NCBI RefSeq assembly: GCF_009729205.1
Contig: NZ_VTHB01000005.1
Location: 124,001 to 188,000, forward strand
DNA: 64,000 nucleotides
From: Mycobacteroides sp. CBMA 271
Lineage (GTDB): Bacteria > Actinomycetota > Actinomycetes > Mycobacteriales > Mycobacteriaceae
Reading direction: 5' to 3'
Below the pieces are notes generated by a model. It did not search any database, was not told where the DNA came from, and saw only the letters and a list, made by a program, of their open reading frames with translations. Numbering within the stretch: the first letter of the stretch is position 1; each line of letters opens with the position of its first letter. Of this stretch, positions 8,618 through 16,800 are shown one piece after another. A program made the position numbers and the translations under genes.

Positions 8618-9175
8618 GTGCGCATCCACACCACCGACATCGACGGCGTGCTGTTGATGGAACCTACGCCACACCACGATGACCGCGGATTCTTCACCCG
8701 CACATTCGATGCCGCGATCTTCGATGAGTACCAGACCAGAACCGGTGGTGCGGTCCGTGCCGCAGACTTCCTGCAGGACTCCCAATCACGTTCGCGCCAA
8801 GGCGCGTTGCGGGGTCTGCACGGCCGCTCGGGCCGCGGTGAAAGCAAGCTCATCCGATGTGCACGCGGCGCCGTCTTCGACGTGCTGGTGGACGCGCGCC
8901 CCGGATCATCGTCCTTCGGACAGTGGCAGAGCTTCACTCTCGACGATTCCACCTTTGCGCACCTATTCGTTCCGGCCGGCATACTGCACGGTCATCAAGC
9001 GCTGACAGAGTGGGCCGACCTCTGCTACCGCATCGACCGACCGCATGCCCCGGCCGAGGACGTCTCCGTCGCGCGCGACGATCCCGACCTCGGTATCGAC
9101 TGGCCGCTTCCGGTCACTGTCATCAGCCCCAAGGATGCCGCCGCGGGCAGTTGGGCGGAGTTGACCGGCCGCTGA
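8618..9175 (+). CDS. dTDP-4-dehydrorhamnose 3,5-epimerase-like (RmlC family)
   Basis: A 185-residue cupin. DDRGFFTRTF (21-30) is the RmlC nucleotide-binding entry. LRGLH (64-68) carries the catalytic histidine, FVPAGILHGHQAL (117-129) is the family loop, and Y137 sits at the catalytic tyrosine position. GTG 8618 is preceded by GCAGGA seven bases upstream. Known relatives epimerise C3 and/or C5 of a 4-keto-6-deoxy sugar nucleotide. Lying next to the epimerase and methyltransferase genes, it probably acts on a branched or deoxy sugar. It need not be the rhamnose enzyme, since rhamnose genes usually sit elsewhere in mycobacteria. Confidence 0.8.
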   Translation: MRIHTTDIDGVLLMEPTPHHDDRGFFTRTFDAAIFDEYQTRTGGAVRAADFLQDSQSRSRQGALRGLHGRSGRGESKLIRCARGAVFDVLVDARPGSSSFGQWQSFTLDDSTFAHLFVPAGILHGHQALTEWADLCYRIDRPHAPAEDVSVARDDPDLGIDWPLPVTVISPKDAAAGSWAELTGR

Positions 9176-9180
9176 CCGTC

Positions 9181-10206
9181 TCACCGGGCGACCGGGCGCA
9201 GACTGTCGTCGACGGCCCCGGATTCGCGCAGCTTCTTCAGGTGGGCGAGTCGGGTGAAGGACTGGCGGAACATCGATTCGGTGAGATTGCCGGCGATGCA
9301 CTGCTCGTAGAGTTCCTTGGCGCCGGCCTCGATCGACCATTCTGCGCGGTATCCCGGTAGTGCCCTCCGAATCGCCGAGAAGTCGACACGATAGGAGCGC
9401 GGATCGGCACCGGTTTCCCCGGTGATGGCCAGCGTCGAGTTCGGCACCGCGGCAACGGCGGCCTCCGCGATCTGCGCCACGGTTTGATTGTTCTCCTCCG
9501 TACCGACGTTGAACGCCGCGCAGTGGATCACTTCTTTTGGCGCCGTGAGACATTGGAGGAATGCGGTGGCGATGTCGCGGGCATGCACCAGTGGACGCCA
9601 GGGTGTTCCGTCGGACAGCACGCGGACCTCGCCGGTGAGAACCGCATGCCCGACAAGATTGTTCAGCACGATGTCGGCGCGCAGTCGGGGCGAGTATCCG
9701 AACGCCGTGGCGTTGCGCAGAAACACCGGCGAGAACCCGGAATCGGCGATCGCGGCGACATCGTCTTCGACCCGAACCTTGCTCTCCGCATAAGGTGTCA
9801 ACGGTTTCAGCGGGGCGCGCTCAGTCACCAGGTCTTCGCCCGCGGACCCGTATACGGAGCACGTCGAGGCGTACAAGTAGCGGCTCACCCCGGCATCCTT
9901 GGCCAGCTGAGCCAACCGTACCGAGGCGTGATGATTGATGTCGTAGGTGAGGTCTGGTGCGAGCGCGCCGAGCGGATCGTTGGACAGGGCCGCGAGGTGG
10001 ATCACCGCATCGAAACCGGCGAGTTGTTCGACCGTCACATCGCGCAGGTCGACCGCGATCGACGGGGGATCCACAAGTTCCGGCCCCAGCACGCAGTCTG
10101 CGAAGAGGCCAGAGTCCAGGCCAACAACGTCATGACCGGCGTCGGCCACGACCTGGGCCATCACTGTGCCGAGATAACCCTGATGGCCGGTGATGAGAAC
10201 CTTCAC
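9181..10206 (-). CDS. NAD-dependent epimerase/dehydratase (extended SDR)
   Basis: A 341-residue extended SDR. VLITGHQGYLG (3-13) is the GxxGxxG NAD site, and Y139-AES-K143 is the catalytic YxxxK. The C-terminal half has VLSDGTPWRPLVHARDIA, typical of nucleotide-sugar epimerases, dehydratases and reductases. The start is GTG 10206, overlapping the upstream stop as GTGA. It is the last gene of a four-gene minus-strand operon (12933 to 9181) in which every junction is a four-base overlap. It probably sets a hydroxyl configuration or reduces a keto sugar made by the operon. Confidence 0.85.
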   Translation of the reverse strand: MKVLITGHQGYLGTVMAQVVADAGHDVVGLDSGLFADCVLGPELVDPPSIAVDLRDVTVEQLAGFDAVIHLAALSNDPLGALAPDLTYDINHHASVRLAQLAKDAGVSRYLYASTCSVYGSAGEDLVTERAPLKPLTPYAESKVRVEDDVAAIADSGFSPVFLRNATAFGYSPRLRADIVLNNLVGHAVLTGEVRVLSDGTPWRPLVHARDIATAFLQCLTAPKEVIHCAAFNVGTEENNQTVAQIAEAAVAAVPNSTLAITGETGADPRSYRVDFSAIRRALPGYRAEWSIEAGAKELYEQCIAGNLTESMFRQSFTRLAHLKKLRESGAVDDSLRPVAR

Positions 10207-10889
10207 TGCGGCGCTACTCCTAACTGGGATGTCGCCGACGGTGCGGCTCCTAACTCGATGGTTGCCTTTTCCAACACGAAGGCTTCGGCGTATCGGTGAC
10301 GGCATTGCACCCCGCGCACCCGCGCCAGCGCACGGAAGGTCTCTTCGTCGAACCAATCGTGTTCGCGCTGCGACGGATAGTGCATGTACAGCAGATCGGC
10401 CTTGTCCCGGACCACGTCATCGTCTAGCGGCTGAAACACGGTCGGTGTAGGGGTATCGGTTTCCCACTTGACGATCTCGTAGCCCAAGATCAGGTGGTCG
10501 CGGAACTCGGTGGGCGCCAAGGTCGCCAGTAGTCGATGGTCTTGATGAGCGTCCTCGCGCTGAGGAGAGAAAACTACCGAGGCAGCCGCCTCACGGCGAA
10601 AGGCCGCCAGGGCATCCTTGATCTCGTTCCAATGCGCGGGGGCACGTCCGTCGGGGAAGTCGAGCACGTCGAGAACCACCTCGGCTCCGGGGCAAAAAGC
10701 CTCCAGTGCCGAACGTTCCTCGGTCTCACGTACGGAGCCGCCCCCGGTAAGCACAAGGGCCCGTACCCGCAGACCGGGCCGGCGGTTGGCCATGGTGAGC
10801 AGCGTTCCGCCCATGCCGATCGCGATATCGTCGCAATGCGCTGCCAGCACCGCGATTTCATCGACAGCGCCTGTGCTTAGCTCGATCAC
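10203..10889 (-). CDS. PIG-L/LmbE family deacetylase
   Basis: A 228-residue PIG-L fold protein. The zinc motif AHCDD (17-21) replaces the usual AHPDD, and HQDH (115-118) supplies the other ligand. The start is GTG 10889 (GTGA overlap). Family members remove N-acetyl groups from GlcNAc-type sugars. Within this operon it implies that the sugar passes through an N-acetylated intermediate, or that an amino sugar is exposed for later modification. The Cys in place of Pro in the motif is unusual, but the metal-binding His and Asp remain. Confidence 0.8.
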   Translation of the reverse strand: MIELSTGAVDEIAVLAAHCDDIAIGMGGTLLTMANRRPGLRVRALVLTGGGSVRETEERSALEAFCPGAEVVLDVLDFPDGRAPAHWNEIKDALAAFRREAAASVVFSPQREDAHQDHRLLATLAPTEFRDHLILGYEIVKWETDTPTPTVFQPLDDDVVRDKADLLYMHYPSQREHDWFDEETFRALARVRGVQCRHRYAEAFVLEKATIELGAAPSATSQLGVAPQ

Positions 10890-11674
10890 GTGGTGGCCGG
10901 CTCCTGCTCCCAGACCATCCACGGGCGTACGCCCTTGCGGTAACCGTCGTCTAGTTCCGCACGTTCCTTGAAGGTATCGGCGGGCTTCCAGAATCCGCTG
11001 AACTTGTACCCGAACATCCTGCCCTCCTTAGCCAGTGAGCCGCAGGCATCCTCGACCAGATCGCCACCCGCGGGCAGATAGTCGAAGACATCCTGGGAGA
11101 GCACGAAATAGCCACCGTTCTCCCACATATCGAGTTTAGAGACTGCGGTGATCTCGGTGACGGATCCGCCGTCGTTCACGTCCACGGTATGAAAAGACGA
11201 CTGCGGTGGAACCAACAGCATCGATGCGGCGGCACCCGAACCTTGGAACTTGGCCACCAGGTCATCCAGGGGAGCGTTGGTGAGAACGTCGGCGTAGTTG
11301 GCGAGGAAGTATGGATCGTCGCCGAGGTGATGGCGGACGCGGCGTAACCGTTCGCCGATAGGCGATTCGGCCCCCGTGTCGGCGAACGTGATGGTCCAGT
11401 CGGCGATGTCGGATTGCAACAGTTGCACCTTGCCATCGGCGAGGATGAAATCATTGGACTGAGCCTCGTTGTAGCTGAGGAAGAAATCCTTGATCGCCTC
11501 CGCGCCGTAACCCAGACACAGGATGAAGTCCTTATGTCCGTGGTGCGCATAGTATTTCATCACATGCCAGATGAGCGGACGCGGCCCCACCATTTGAAGG
11601 GGTTTGGGGATCACGTCCCCGGCTCCGTTGCGCATGCGCATGCCGAAGCCGCCGCAGAACAGCACAACCTTCAT
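10886..11674 (-). CDS. Sugar-1-phosphate nucleotidyltransferase (glucose-1-phosphate cytidylyltransferase-like)
   Basis: A 262-residue nucleotidyltransferase. It starts MKVVLFCGGFGMRMR, the GGxGxR nucleotide loop, and KPLQMVGPRPLIWHVMKYYA follows with the conserved KP lysine near 24. The closest recognisable pattern is RfbF, which makes CDP-glucose, though the NTP choice cannot be fixed by eye. It overlaps both neighbours by four bases (ATGA upstream, GTGA downstream). It would activate the sugar that the SDR, deacetylase and methyltransferase then modify. Confidence 0.8.
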   Translation of the reverse strand: MKVVLFCGGFGMRMRNGAGDVIPKPLQMVGPRPLIWHVMKYYAHHGHKDFILCLGYGAEAIKDFFLSYNEAQSNDFILADGKVQLLQSDIADWTITFADTGAESPIGERLRRVRHHLGDDPYFLANYADVLTNAPLDDLVAKFQGSGAAASMLLVPPQSSFHTVDVNDGGSVTEITAVSKLDMWENGGYFVLSQDVFDYLPAGGDLVEDACGSLAKEGRMFGYKFSGFWKPADTFKERAELDDGYRKGVRPWMVWEQEPATT

Positions 11675-12933
11675 ACCGATGCTCCTTTTGGCTCAACGTG
11701 AGGTTCGACGACGTGTAGCCGCGGTAGGGGATAGACGAGCTTGCCGCCCCATTCGCCGATATGCCGCAGCTGTGCGGTGATCTCGGTTTCCAAGTTCCAC
11801 GGCAGCACCAGCACGACGTCGGGTTTGTCGTCGTCGATGCGGCCTGGGGAGTACACGGGAATCCGCGTGCCGGGGCTGAACATGCCCTGTTTGTAAGGAT
11901 TCCGATCGACGGTGTACTCCAGGAGATCGGTCCGGATGCCGCAGTAATTCAGCAGAGTGTTGGCCTTGCCGGGGGCGCCGTAGCCGACGACGGTCTTGCC
12001 CTCTGCCTTACAGGTGAGGAGGAACTGCAAGAGCTCCAATCGGATTCGTTCGGTTGTCGCGCGGAACCGCTCGTATCCGGACAGTTCATGCAGGCCCGCG
12101 CGCTGTTCGAGCTCCAAGGCCGCTGCCACCGACGGTGCGATCTCGGGCCGGCATTCACGCGGACGCGCCCATAGTCTGATTGAACCACCGTGCGTTTCAA
12201 GGAGTTCGACGTCCACAACTTCCAGATCACCTACAGCGAGTGCCTTTTGGGCCGCTAGCACGGTGTAATACTGAAAGTGTTCGTGGTAGATGGTGTCGAA
12301 CTGGCCGAGCTCGATGAGGTTAAGTGCATGGTGCACCTCGATGCTCACCCAACCGTCATCGGCAACGAGCCCGCGAAGCGCATGCGTGAACCCGCGCAGG
12401 TCGGGGATGTGCGCGTACACGTTGTTTGCTGTGACCAACCGCGCGGGCCCGTGTTCGGCACGCACCCGGGCCGCAGTGTCCTCGTCAAGGAAGGCCGTTA
12501 AGGTCGGAATGCCCTTGTCACGGGCCGCTTGCCCGACATTGACAGAGGGCTCGATTCCTAGGCAGCGGATGCCGGCCGAGACGGCATGCTGGAGCAGGTA
12601 CCCGTCGTTGCTAGCTACTTCGATGACGAAGTCATCCTGGTTGTCCGGAGAAAGGCCCAGGCGTGCAATGGAATTGGTGACGTACGTGCGGGCATGGTCA
12701 ACCCAGCTGTCTGAGTACGACGAAAAGTACGCGTACTCGGTGAAATTCTCCTCGGGGCTAATCAGCGCCGGAATTTGCAGCAACATGCAGCTCTGACAGA
12801 GTCGCAGGTGCAGTGGATAGGTAGGTTCCGGCAGGTCAAGGTCGTCTGCGTGCAGAAACTTCTGGCAGGGTGGGGTGGCCCCCAGGTCGACAACGCTGAA
12901 CAGATGTGTTGAGTCGCACAGGCGGCAGCGCAC
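11671..12933 (-). CDS. Sugar C-methyltransferase (TylCIII/TcaB9-like)
   Basis: A 420-residue enzyme with all family parts. The N-terminal zinc site is C3, C6, C46, C49. The SAM loop VIEVASNDGYLL is at 103-114, the catalytic block YHEHFQYY at 216-223, and a C-terminal Rossmann-like domain contains VVGYGAPGKANTLL. The start is GTG 12933 with AAGGAG upstream. Known relatives methylate C3 of a 4-keto deoxysugar nucleotide, giving a branched sugar. It leads the operon that continues with the nucleotidyltransferase, PIG-L and SDR genes, which points to a methyl-branched sugar in the glycan. Confidence 0.85.
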   Translation of the reverse strand: MRCRLCDSTHLFSVVDLGATPPCQKFLHADDLDLPEPTYPLHLRLCQSCMLLQIPALISPEENFTEYAYFSSYSDSWVDHARTYVTNSIARLGLSPDNQDDFVIEVASNDGYLLQHAVSAGIRCLGIEPSVNVGQAARDKGIPTLTAFLDEDTAARVRAEHGPARLVTANNVYAHIPDLRGFTHALRGLVADDGWVSIEVHHALNLIELGQFDTIYHEHFQYYTVLAAQKALAVGDLEVVDVELLETHGGSIRLWARPRECRPEIAPSVAAALELEQRAGLHELSGYERFRATTERIRLELLQFLLTCKAEGKTVVGYGAPGKANTLLNYCGIRTDLLEYTVDRNPYKQGMFSPGTRIPVYSPGRIDDDKPDVVLVLPWNLETEITAQLRHIGEWGGKLVYPLPRLHVVEPHVEPKGASV

Positions 12934-13006
12934 CGATTTCTCCTTAGCCAGCTATGTGGAGCACGCATGTCTCCAAACCCGGCGCTAGGGTACCCGGTTC
13001 TCGGCG

Positions 13007-13492
13007 CTACTGCGACCAGCGGTTCGCGATCAGGTTGAAGCCGATCTCCTTGGTGTTCTGCATGGCCTCATACAGGCGGTAGTACGAGATGTAGCTGATG
13101 CGCCATTTCCCGTCGACGCCGCGGCGATAGCGGTCGGTGTAATAGGAGGTACCGGTGATCACCACGCTGTGCGCCGGAACGATGACGACATCGCTCATGG
13201 CCCAGCTGCCGGTGGCGGTATCGCCGTCAACCTGGATCTCCGGGTGACTCATGGTGTGCACGCTGGTGATATCGGTCGTCAGCGACGTTCGCATGTAGTC
13301 GACAACCTCAGCCCGCGAGGTGAACTCGAGCGGTGCGCCGTGCACCGCGGTGCCGTATGTGGCTTGAAGGTCTTCGGTAAGAGTCTCGGCGAACTCGTCC
13401 CACATCTTGTTGTCGAGAGTGCGTGCATAGCGGTACTTGAGCTCGGTGATTTCGTGGATATCGACAAGGTCAGCGAGGGTAGGACTTTCCAT
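13007..13492 (-). CDS. SnoaL-like / NTF2-fold protein
   Basis: A 161-residue single-domain protein with the pattern of SnoaL_4-type proteins: an N-terminal helix EITELKYRYARTLDNKMWDEF, a central FTSRAEVVDYMRTSL segment, then alternating strands such as GSWAMSDVVIVP. Known relatives include polyketide cyclases, dehydratases and isomerases; the substrate is unknown. ATG 13492 is chosen because homologues begin near MESPTLADLVDIHEI and because TAAGAC at 13505-13500 could be a -10 box placing the transcription start at the ATG. It is not obviously part of the sugar operon. Confidence 0.7.
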   Translation of the reverse strand: MESPTLADLVDIHEITELKYRYARTLDNKMWDEFAETLTEDLQATYGTAVHGAPLEFTSRAEVVDYMRTSLTTDITSVHTMSHPEIQVDGDTATGSWAMSDVVIVPAHSVVITGTSYYTDRYRRGVDGKWRISYISYYRLYEAMQNTKEIGFNLIANRWSQ

Positions 13493-13636
13493 GCAGCCAG
13501 TCTTAGCACGCCGGCAGGGATGCGTTGCCGAATCTGTACAGGACGACATGGACAGTTCCTAACGAGATCATCCGAGATCGCTGTGCGTGGTAGTACATTT
13601 GTCCTGTATATGTCAGCCGTTCGGAAAAGGTGCCCC

Positions 13637-14008
13637 ATGAACACAATTACTCGTCTTGTTGTGGCGCCTGCGGTGGGCGTTATGGCAGCGGCATTCATCG
13701 GTTTCGGGGGAGCGGTGGCCTCGGCTGAGCCGAACCCGCAGCCGCCCGTCCCCGGCGCGCCCAACTCGCCATCTCACGGATCCCTCGTCGACCAACCGAG
13801 TGACGACGGAAACAGCGGCTGGGGTTACTTGCCGGGCGCCGCGGGCTCTCAGTGCGAGAACGCTTGGGTCGTGTGCGGTTCCGACAACAACCCGCCCGAA
13901 TCCAATATCTCTCCGGGAAACGATGACTCCGGCCAGTGGGTCAGCGCACCAGGCGAGACGGGCGCGGAGTGCGAGAACCCGGGAGTTACCTGCACTGACG
14001 TCGGCTAG
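13637..14008 (+). CDS. Small secreted protein with two Cys-containing repeats
   Basis: A 123-residue protein, ATG 13637 with AAAAGG six bases upstream. A signal peptide covers residues 1-31 (cleavage near VASAEP). The mature part is Pro/Gly/Asn/Ser-rich and low in complexity. It holds two copies of one short unit: GWGYLPGAAGSQCENAWVVC and a second, QWVSAPGETGAECENPGVTC. Each has the pattern W-x-(4)-P-G-x(2)-G-x(2)-CEN-x(3)-(V/T)C, so the four cysteines could form two small disulfide loops. I recognise no function. A promoter-like TATATG lies near 13606. Confidence 0.7.
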   Translation: MNTITRLVVAPAVGVMAAAFIGFGGAVASAEPNPQPPVPGAPNSPSHGSLVDQPSDDGNSGWGYLPGAAGSQCENAWVVCGSDNNPPESNISPGNDDSGQWVSAPGETGAECENPGVTCTDVG

Positions 14009-14045
14009 ACCGGCGCGTAACACCCCTGCCGCGCGCTACCCTCAG

Positions 14046-14059
14046 CGAACGATCGTTCG
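14046..14059. promoter_or_regulatory. Perfect 14-bp palindrome before a lipoprotein gene
   Basis: CGAACGATCGTTCG is a perfect palindrome ending 13 bases before the ATG at 14073, and it runs into a GATAAA stretch that may be the -10 region. Its place suggests an operator, for example for a TetR-type repressor, but no partner is visible nearby. Confidence 0.4.
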
Positions 14060-14072
14060 ATAAAGGGGACGT

Positions 14073-15314
14073 ATGCGCGGGCGGGTTTGGTTGGCGGTGG
14101 CCATTGTTCTGGTGTCGGCAGCGTGCGGACCGCCGCCGGCCGAGGGCATCGAGATCGTTACCAATGGTGAGACACCGGCATCGCCGCAGCCCTCCACCAC
14201 AACCACTAAGCCGACCGTCAGTATCACCGTGCCGATGCCGCCGCCCACCGGCGGCATCGGGGATATCAAGCGCGGCAAGCGATTCAACGAGGCGGTACGC
14301 CTCGCCAGCCACGTGGTTGCCCCCACGCTCGTCGACCCACGGTTTACCGCCCACGTCGGCACGTTGATCCTCTACAAGGAGGGGCTGATCGGCGACGGTT
14401 TCGATAGCGACGGTCAGTTTGATAAGGCCATCGAACGCTACGGATTCGTCACCGGGGTCCAGACGTACCGCCAATTGGCGGGTGCGTCGGATCCAGCCTC
14501 CGCGCCTGGGAACGTGGAGAACATTGTGCTTGTCTTCAAGGACGACGCCTCCGCGGCGGCTGCTGTCGAAGCAGGTTACCGATTACGCGGCGAACCCGCG
14601 GGCGACCCGAGTCTGCGCGCCGAACCGACGGAAATCCCCGGCTTTCCTGACGCCAAGGCCTACATGTCACGGACCACCCGTGACGGCAAGGTCACCCATA
14701 TCCAGACGACCGCGTACCTACAGCGCGGCCCGCTCGTGATCAGGCTCGTGGTGGCTCAACTCCCGGATGCCGAGCGTGTCGATCTGATCGCTCGGTACCT
14801 GGGTCGGCAGGCAAACGCATTGGAGGGCTTCACACCGACGCCCCTGGGACAACTGAAAGATTTGAAGGCGCCATTCGATCCCGAGGGCAGTATCAAGAAG
14901 ATGGTGATGGAGGAGGAGACGGTTGGCCCGACCGGGGCCGGCGGTGTCTTCGACGCAACCGGTGGCCTGCTGTTCATGTCCGATGCACAGCAGGCCTTGG
15001 ACGTCTTCAACGCCGCGGGCGTGGACCGATTCATCGGTACCACCACCGGCGAGGCTTTCCGGGTCTCCGATGAGTCTGGAGCGCCCCGCGTCCTGGAAAT
15101 GATGGTCGCCATCCTGGCCTCGGACAACAGGTATGCGCCGTTCGATCTGCCGGCGGGCGCTCCGGCCGCGCGCTGCTTCAAGGAGACAATGCTCACCGAG
15201 GACCCGTATACGCGATGTGCGCTGTCCCGTGGACGGTACGTCGTGTACACGGGTGGCCCGCTCAAAGACATCGCCGCACGCGTACAGAAGCAATGGGACC
15301 GGCTCGCGGGCTAG
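14073..15314 (+). CDS. Putative lipoprotein (DUF7373-like)
   Basis: A 413-residue protein with a lipoprotein signal peptide: a hydrophobic core followed by VSAAC with C18 as the acylated cysteine. A Pro/Thr-rich linker (about 45-65) leads to a long soluble domain containing FDKAIERYGFVTGVQTYRQL. This resembles the mycobacterial lipoprotein family annotated DUF7373, although I cannot confirm it without a search. AAAGGGGA lies four to five bases before ATG 14073. Its stop overlaps the convergent lipoprotein gene (CTAG). No enzymatic motif is visible. Confidence 0.7.
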   Translation: MRGRVWLAVAIVLVSAACGPPPAEGIEIVTNGETPASPQPSTTTTKPTVSITVPMPPPTGGIGDIKRGKRFNEAVRLASHVVAPTLVDPRFTAHVGTLILYKEGLIGDGFDSDGQFDKAIERYGFVTGVQTYRQLAGASDPASAPGNVENIVLVFKDDASAAAAVEAGYRLRGEPAGDPSLRAEPTEIPGFPDAKAYMSRTTRDGKVTHIQTTAYLQRGPLVIRLVVAQLPDAERVDLIARYLGRQANALEGFTPTPLGQLKDLKAPFDPEGSIKKMVMEEETVGPTGAGGVFDATGGLLFMSDAQQALDVFNAAGVDRFIGTTTGEAFRVSDESGAPRVLEMMVAILASDNRYAPFDLPAGAPAARCFKETMLTEDPYTRCALSRGRYVVYTGGPLKDIAARVQKQWDRLAG

Positions 15315-15820
15315 TACATGCTGCCGTAGGCGAGCGACACCCAGCTGTGCTGGCCGTCGGCCCCCTGCACCTTGATGGTGTGCGCCACGGATGGGTCAGC
15401 CTTGACGGCAAGCAGCATCAGGATGCTTCCGGGCTTGCCCGGGTCGTCCCCGCATATCCCACCAACGGGCACGGGCGTGCTGTCGAGGGTGATGTTGACG
15501 TTCGGTCCACCGGTGCAGAGCGCACCGATATGTGCACCCTTGCCCGTCGCGGAGGGTTGGGGTGGCACCTTGATGTCGTAGCTGCCGGTTCCGTCCTGGG
15601 TGGCGGCAATGACAGGGTTCCTCAGGCTGCGAAACATGTCGTGCAGGCGCTTCACCGGGTCGTCGGCGTCGCGCGCTGCCGTCGGCGGGATGCTTCTCGA
15701 TGTCGAGGCTGCCATTGCTGAAGTCGTGGATACGCGGGTGATGCCCGGGTTGCTCTGGCAACCCGAGATCACTTCGGCACACGTGACAACCCCCAGCAAG
15801 CTGACCAATGCTCGATTCAT
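15311..15820 (-). CDS. Small putative lipoprotein
   Basis: A 169-residue protein with a lipoprotein signal: MNRALVSLLGVVTC...VISGC, with C21 as the likely lipidated cysteine. A Ser/Thr-rich linker follows, then a compact domain with four further cysteines or glycine-rich turns (LCTGGPNVNITLD, GGICGDDPGKPGSI) and an all-beta look. The frame is open further upstream but would run through the tRNA, so ATG 15820 is used. The function is unknown. Confidence 0.65.
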   Translation of the reverse strand: MNRALVSLLGVVTCAEVISGCQSNPGITRVSTTSAMAASTSRSIPPTAARDADDPVKRLHDMFRSLRNPVIAATQDGTGSYDIKVPPQPSATGKGAHIGALCTGGPNVNITLDSTPVPVGGICGDDPGKPGSILMLLAVKADPSVAHTIKVQGADGQHSWVSLAYGSMY

Positions 15821-15852
15821 CCTTCGAATCCAAACACGGTAGCGGTAGATCT

Positions 15853-15929
15853 TGGTGCCCTCGGTGAGATTCGAACTCACACTGCACGGGTTTTGAATCC
15901 GTTTCCTCTGCCAGTTGGGATACGAGGGC
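15853..15929 (-). tRNA. tRNA-Leu (anticodon CAA) with short variable loop, CCA encoded
   Basis: 77 bases read on the minus strand. The acceptor stem GCCCTCG/CGAGGGC is followed by A73 and an encoded CCA. The D arm has the AACTGGCAGAGG loop. The anticodon arm is ACGGA-TTCAAAA-CCCGT with one A-C mismatch, giving anticodon CAA. The variable loop is only five bases (GCAGT), and the T arm is GTGAG-TTCGAAT-CTCAC. The anticodon loop is that of Leu(CAA), but leucine tRNAs normally carry a long variable arm, so this is a class-I-shaped molecule. Confidence 0.9.
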
Positions 15930-16053
15930 CTTGCGTTACGGGCGATGTGGTGGCCGTCGGCCAGTCGCGCGATCTCCAACCTTAAGGGATGCGCAGCGCC
16001 GCTTTCACCAGGGTATCGCCGCGCCCGCGACCACATGCGTCACAATGGTCGCC

Positions 16054-16704
16054 ATGAACGATGGTCTTCGCGTAAGCGGCTTACCTGCGACCGGCCCTGA
16101 CAACACTGAATCGGCGGCACCGGCACACCGCGTGCTTGTCGCCGAGGACGAAGCGCTCATCCGCCTCGACCTGGTCGAGATGCTCCAGGAGGAGGGCTAT
16201 GAGGTGGTGGGTCAGGCCGGGGATGGGCAAGAGGCCGTCGACCTGGCTGTGGAACTCAAACCCGACCTGGTGATCATGGATGTCAAGATGCCGCGTCGCG
16301 ACGGCATCGACGCCGCGTCTGAGATTGCCGCCAAGCGCATCGCGCCGATCGTCATCCTCACCGCGTTCAGCCAGCGTGACCTGGTGGAGAAGGCCCGCGA
16401 CGCCGGCGCCATGGCGTATCTGGTCAAACCGTTCTCCAAGACCGACCTGGTGCCCGCCATCGAGGTCGCGGTGAGCCGTTTCGGCGAAATGGCGGCGCTG
16501 GAGAAGGAAGTTCAGACGCTCTCCGACCGGCTGGAGACCCGCAAGCTGGTGGAGCGCGCGAAGGGCGTCCTACAGTCCACCCAGGGCCTCACCGAACCGG
16601 AAGCGTTCAAGTGGATCCAACGCGCCGCGATGGATCGCCGCACCACCATGAAACGCGTTGCCGAAGTGGTGTTGGAGACGCTCGACACCGACACGACAAG
16701 CTGA
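16054..16704 (+). CDS. pdtaR: Two-component response regulator with ANTAR RNA-binding domain
   Basis: A 216-residue protein. The receiver domain has the acidic pair E31-D32, phospho-acceptor D76 in DLVIMDVKMP, T in VILTAFSQ and K in LVKPFS. The C-terminal ANTAR domain (about 150-210) contains LVERAKGVLQSTQGLTEPEA and the helix FKWIQRAAMDRRTTM. It matches M. tuberculosis Rv1626/PdtaR closely. In that species the protein is phosphorylated by PdtaS and binds hairpin RNAs to allow translation. The start may be ATG 16045, nine bases upstream in the same frame. The M. tuberculosis neighbour Rv1625c (adenylate cyclase) is absent here. Confidence 0.93.
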   Translation: MNDGLRVSGLPATGPDNTESAAPAHRVLVAEDEALIRLDLVEMLQEEGYEVVGQAGDGQEAVDLAVELKPDLVIMDVKMPRRDGIDAASEIAAKRIAPIVILTAFSQRDLVEKARDAGAMAYLVKPFSKTDLVPAIEVAVSRFGEMAALEKEVQTLSDRLETRKLVERAKGVLQSTQGLTEPEAFKWIQRAAMDRRTTMKRVAEVVLETLDTDTTS

Positions 16705-16800
16705 AACGCGGGTAAGCACTGCGCGTTGCCCTCCGGTTGGCTATGTTTTCTGATCAGCGATTTTGATTCGACCAGTCGGCCCAGCCATTCGGAGGTAATC

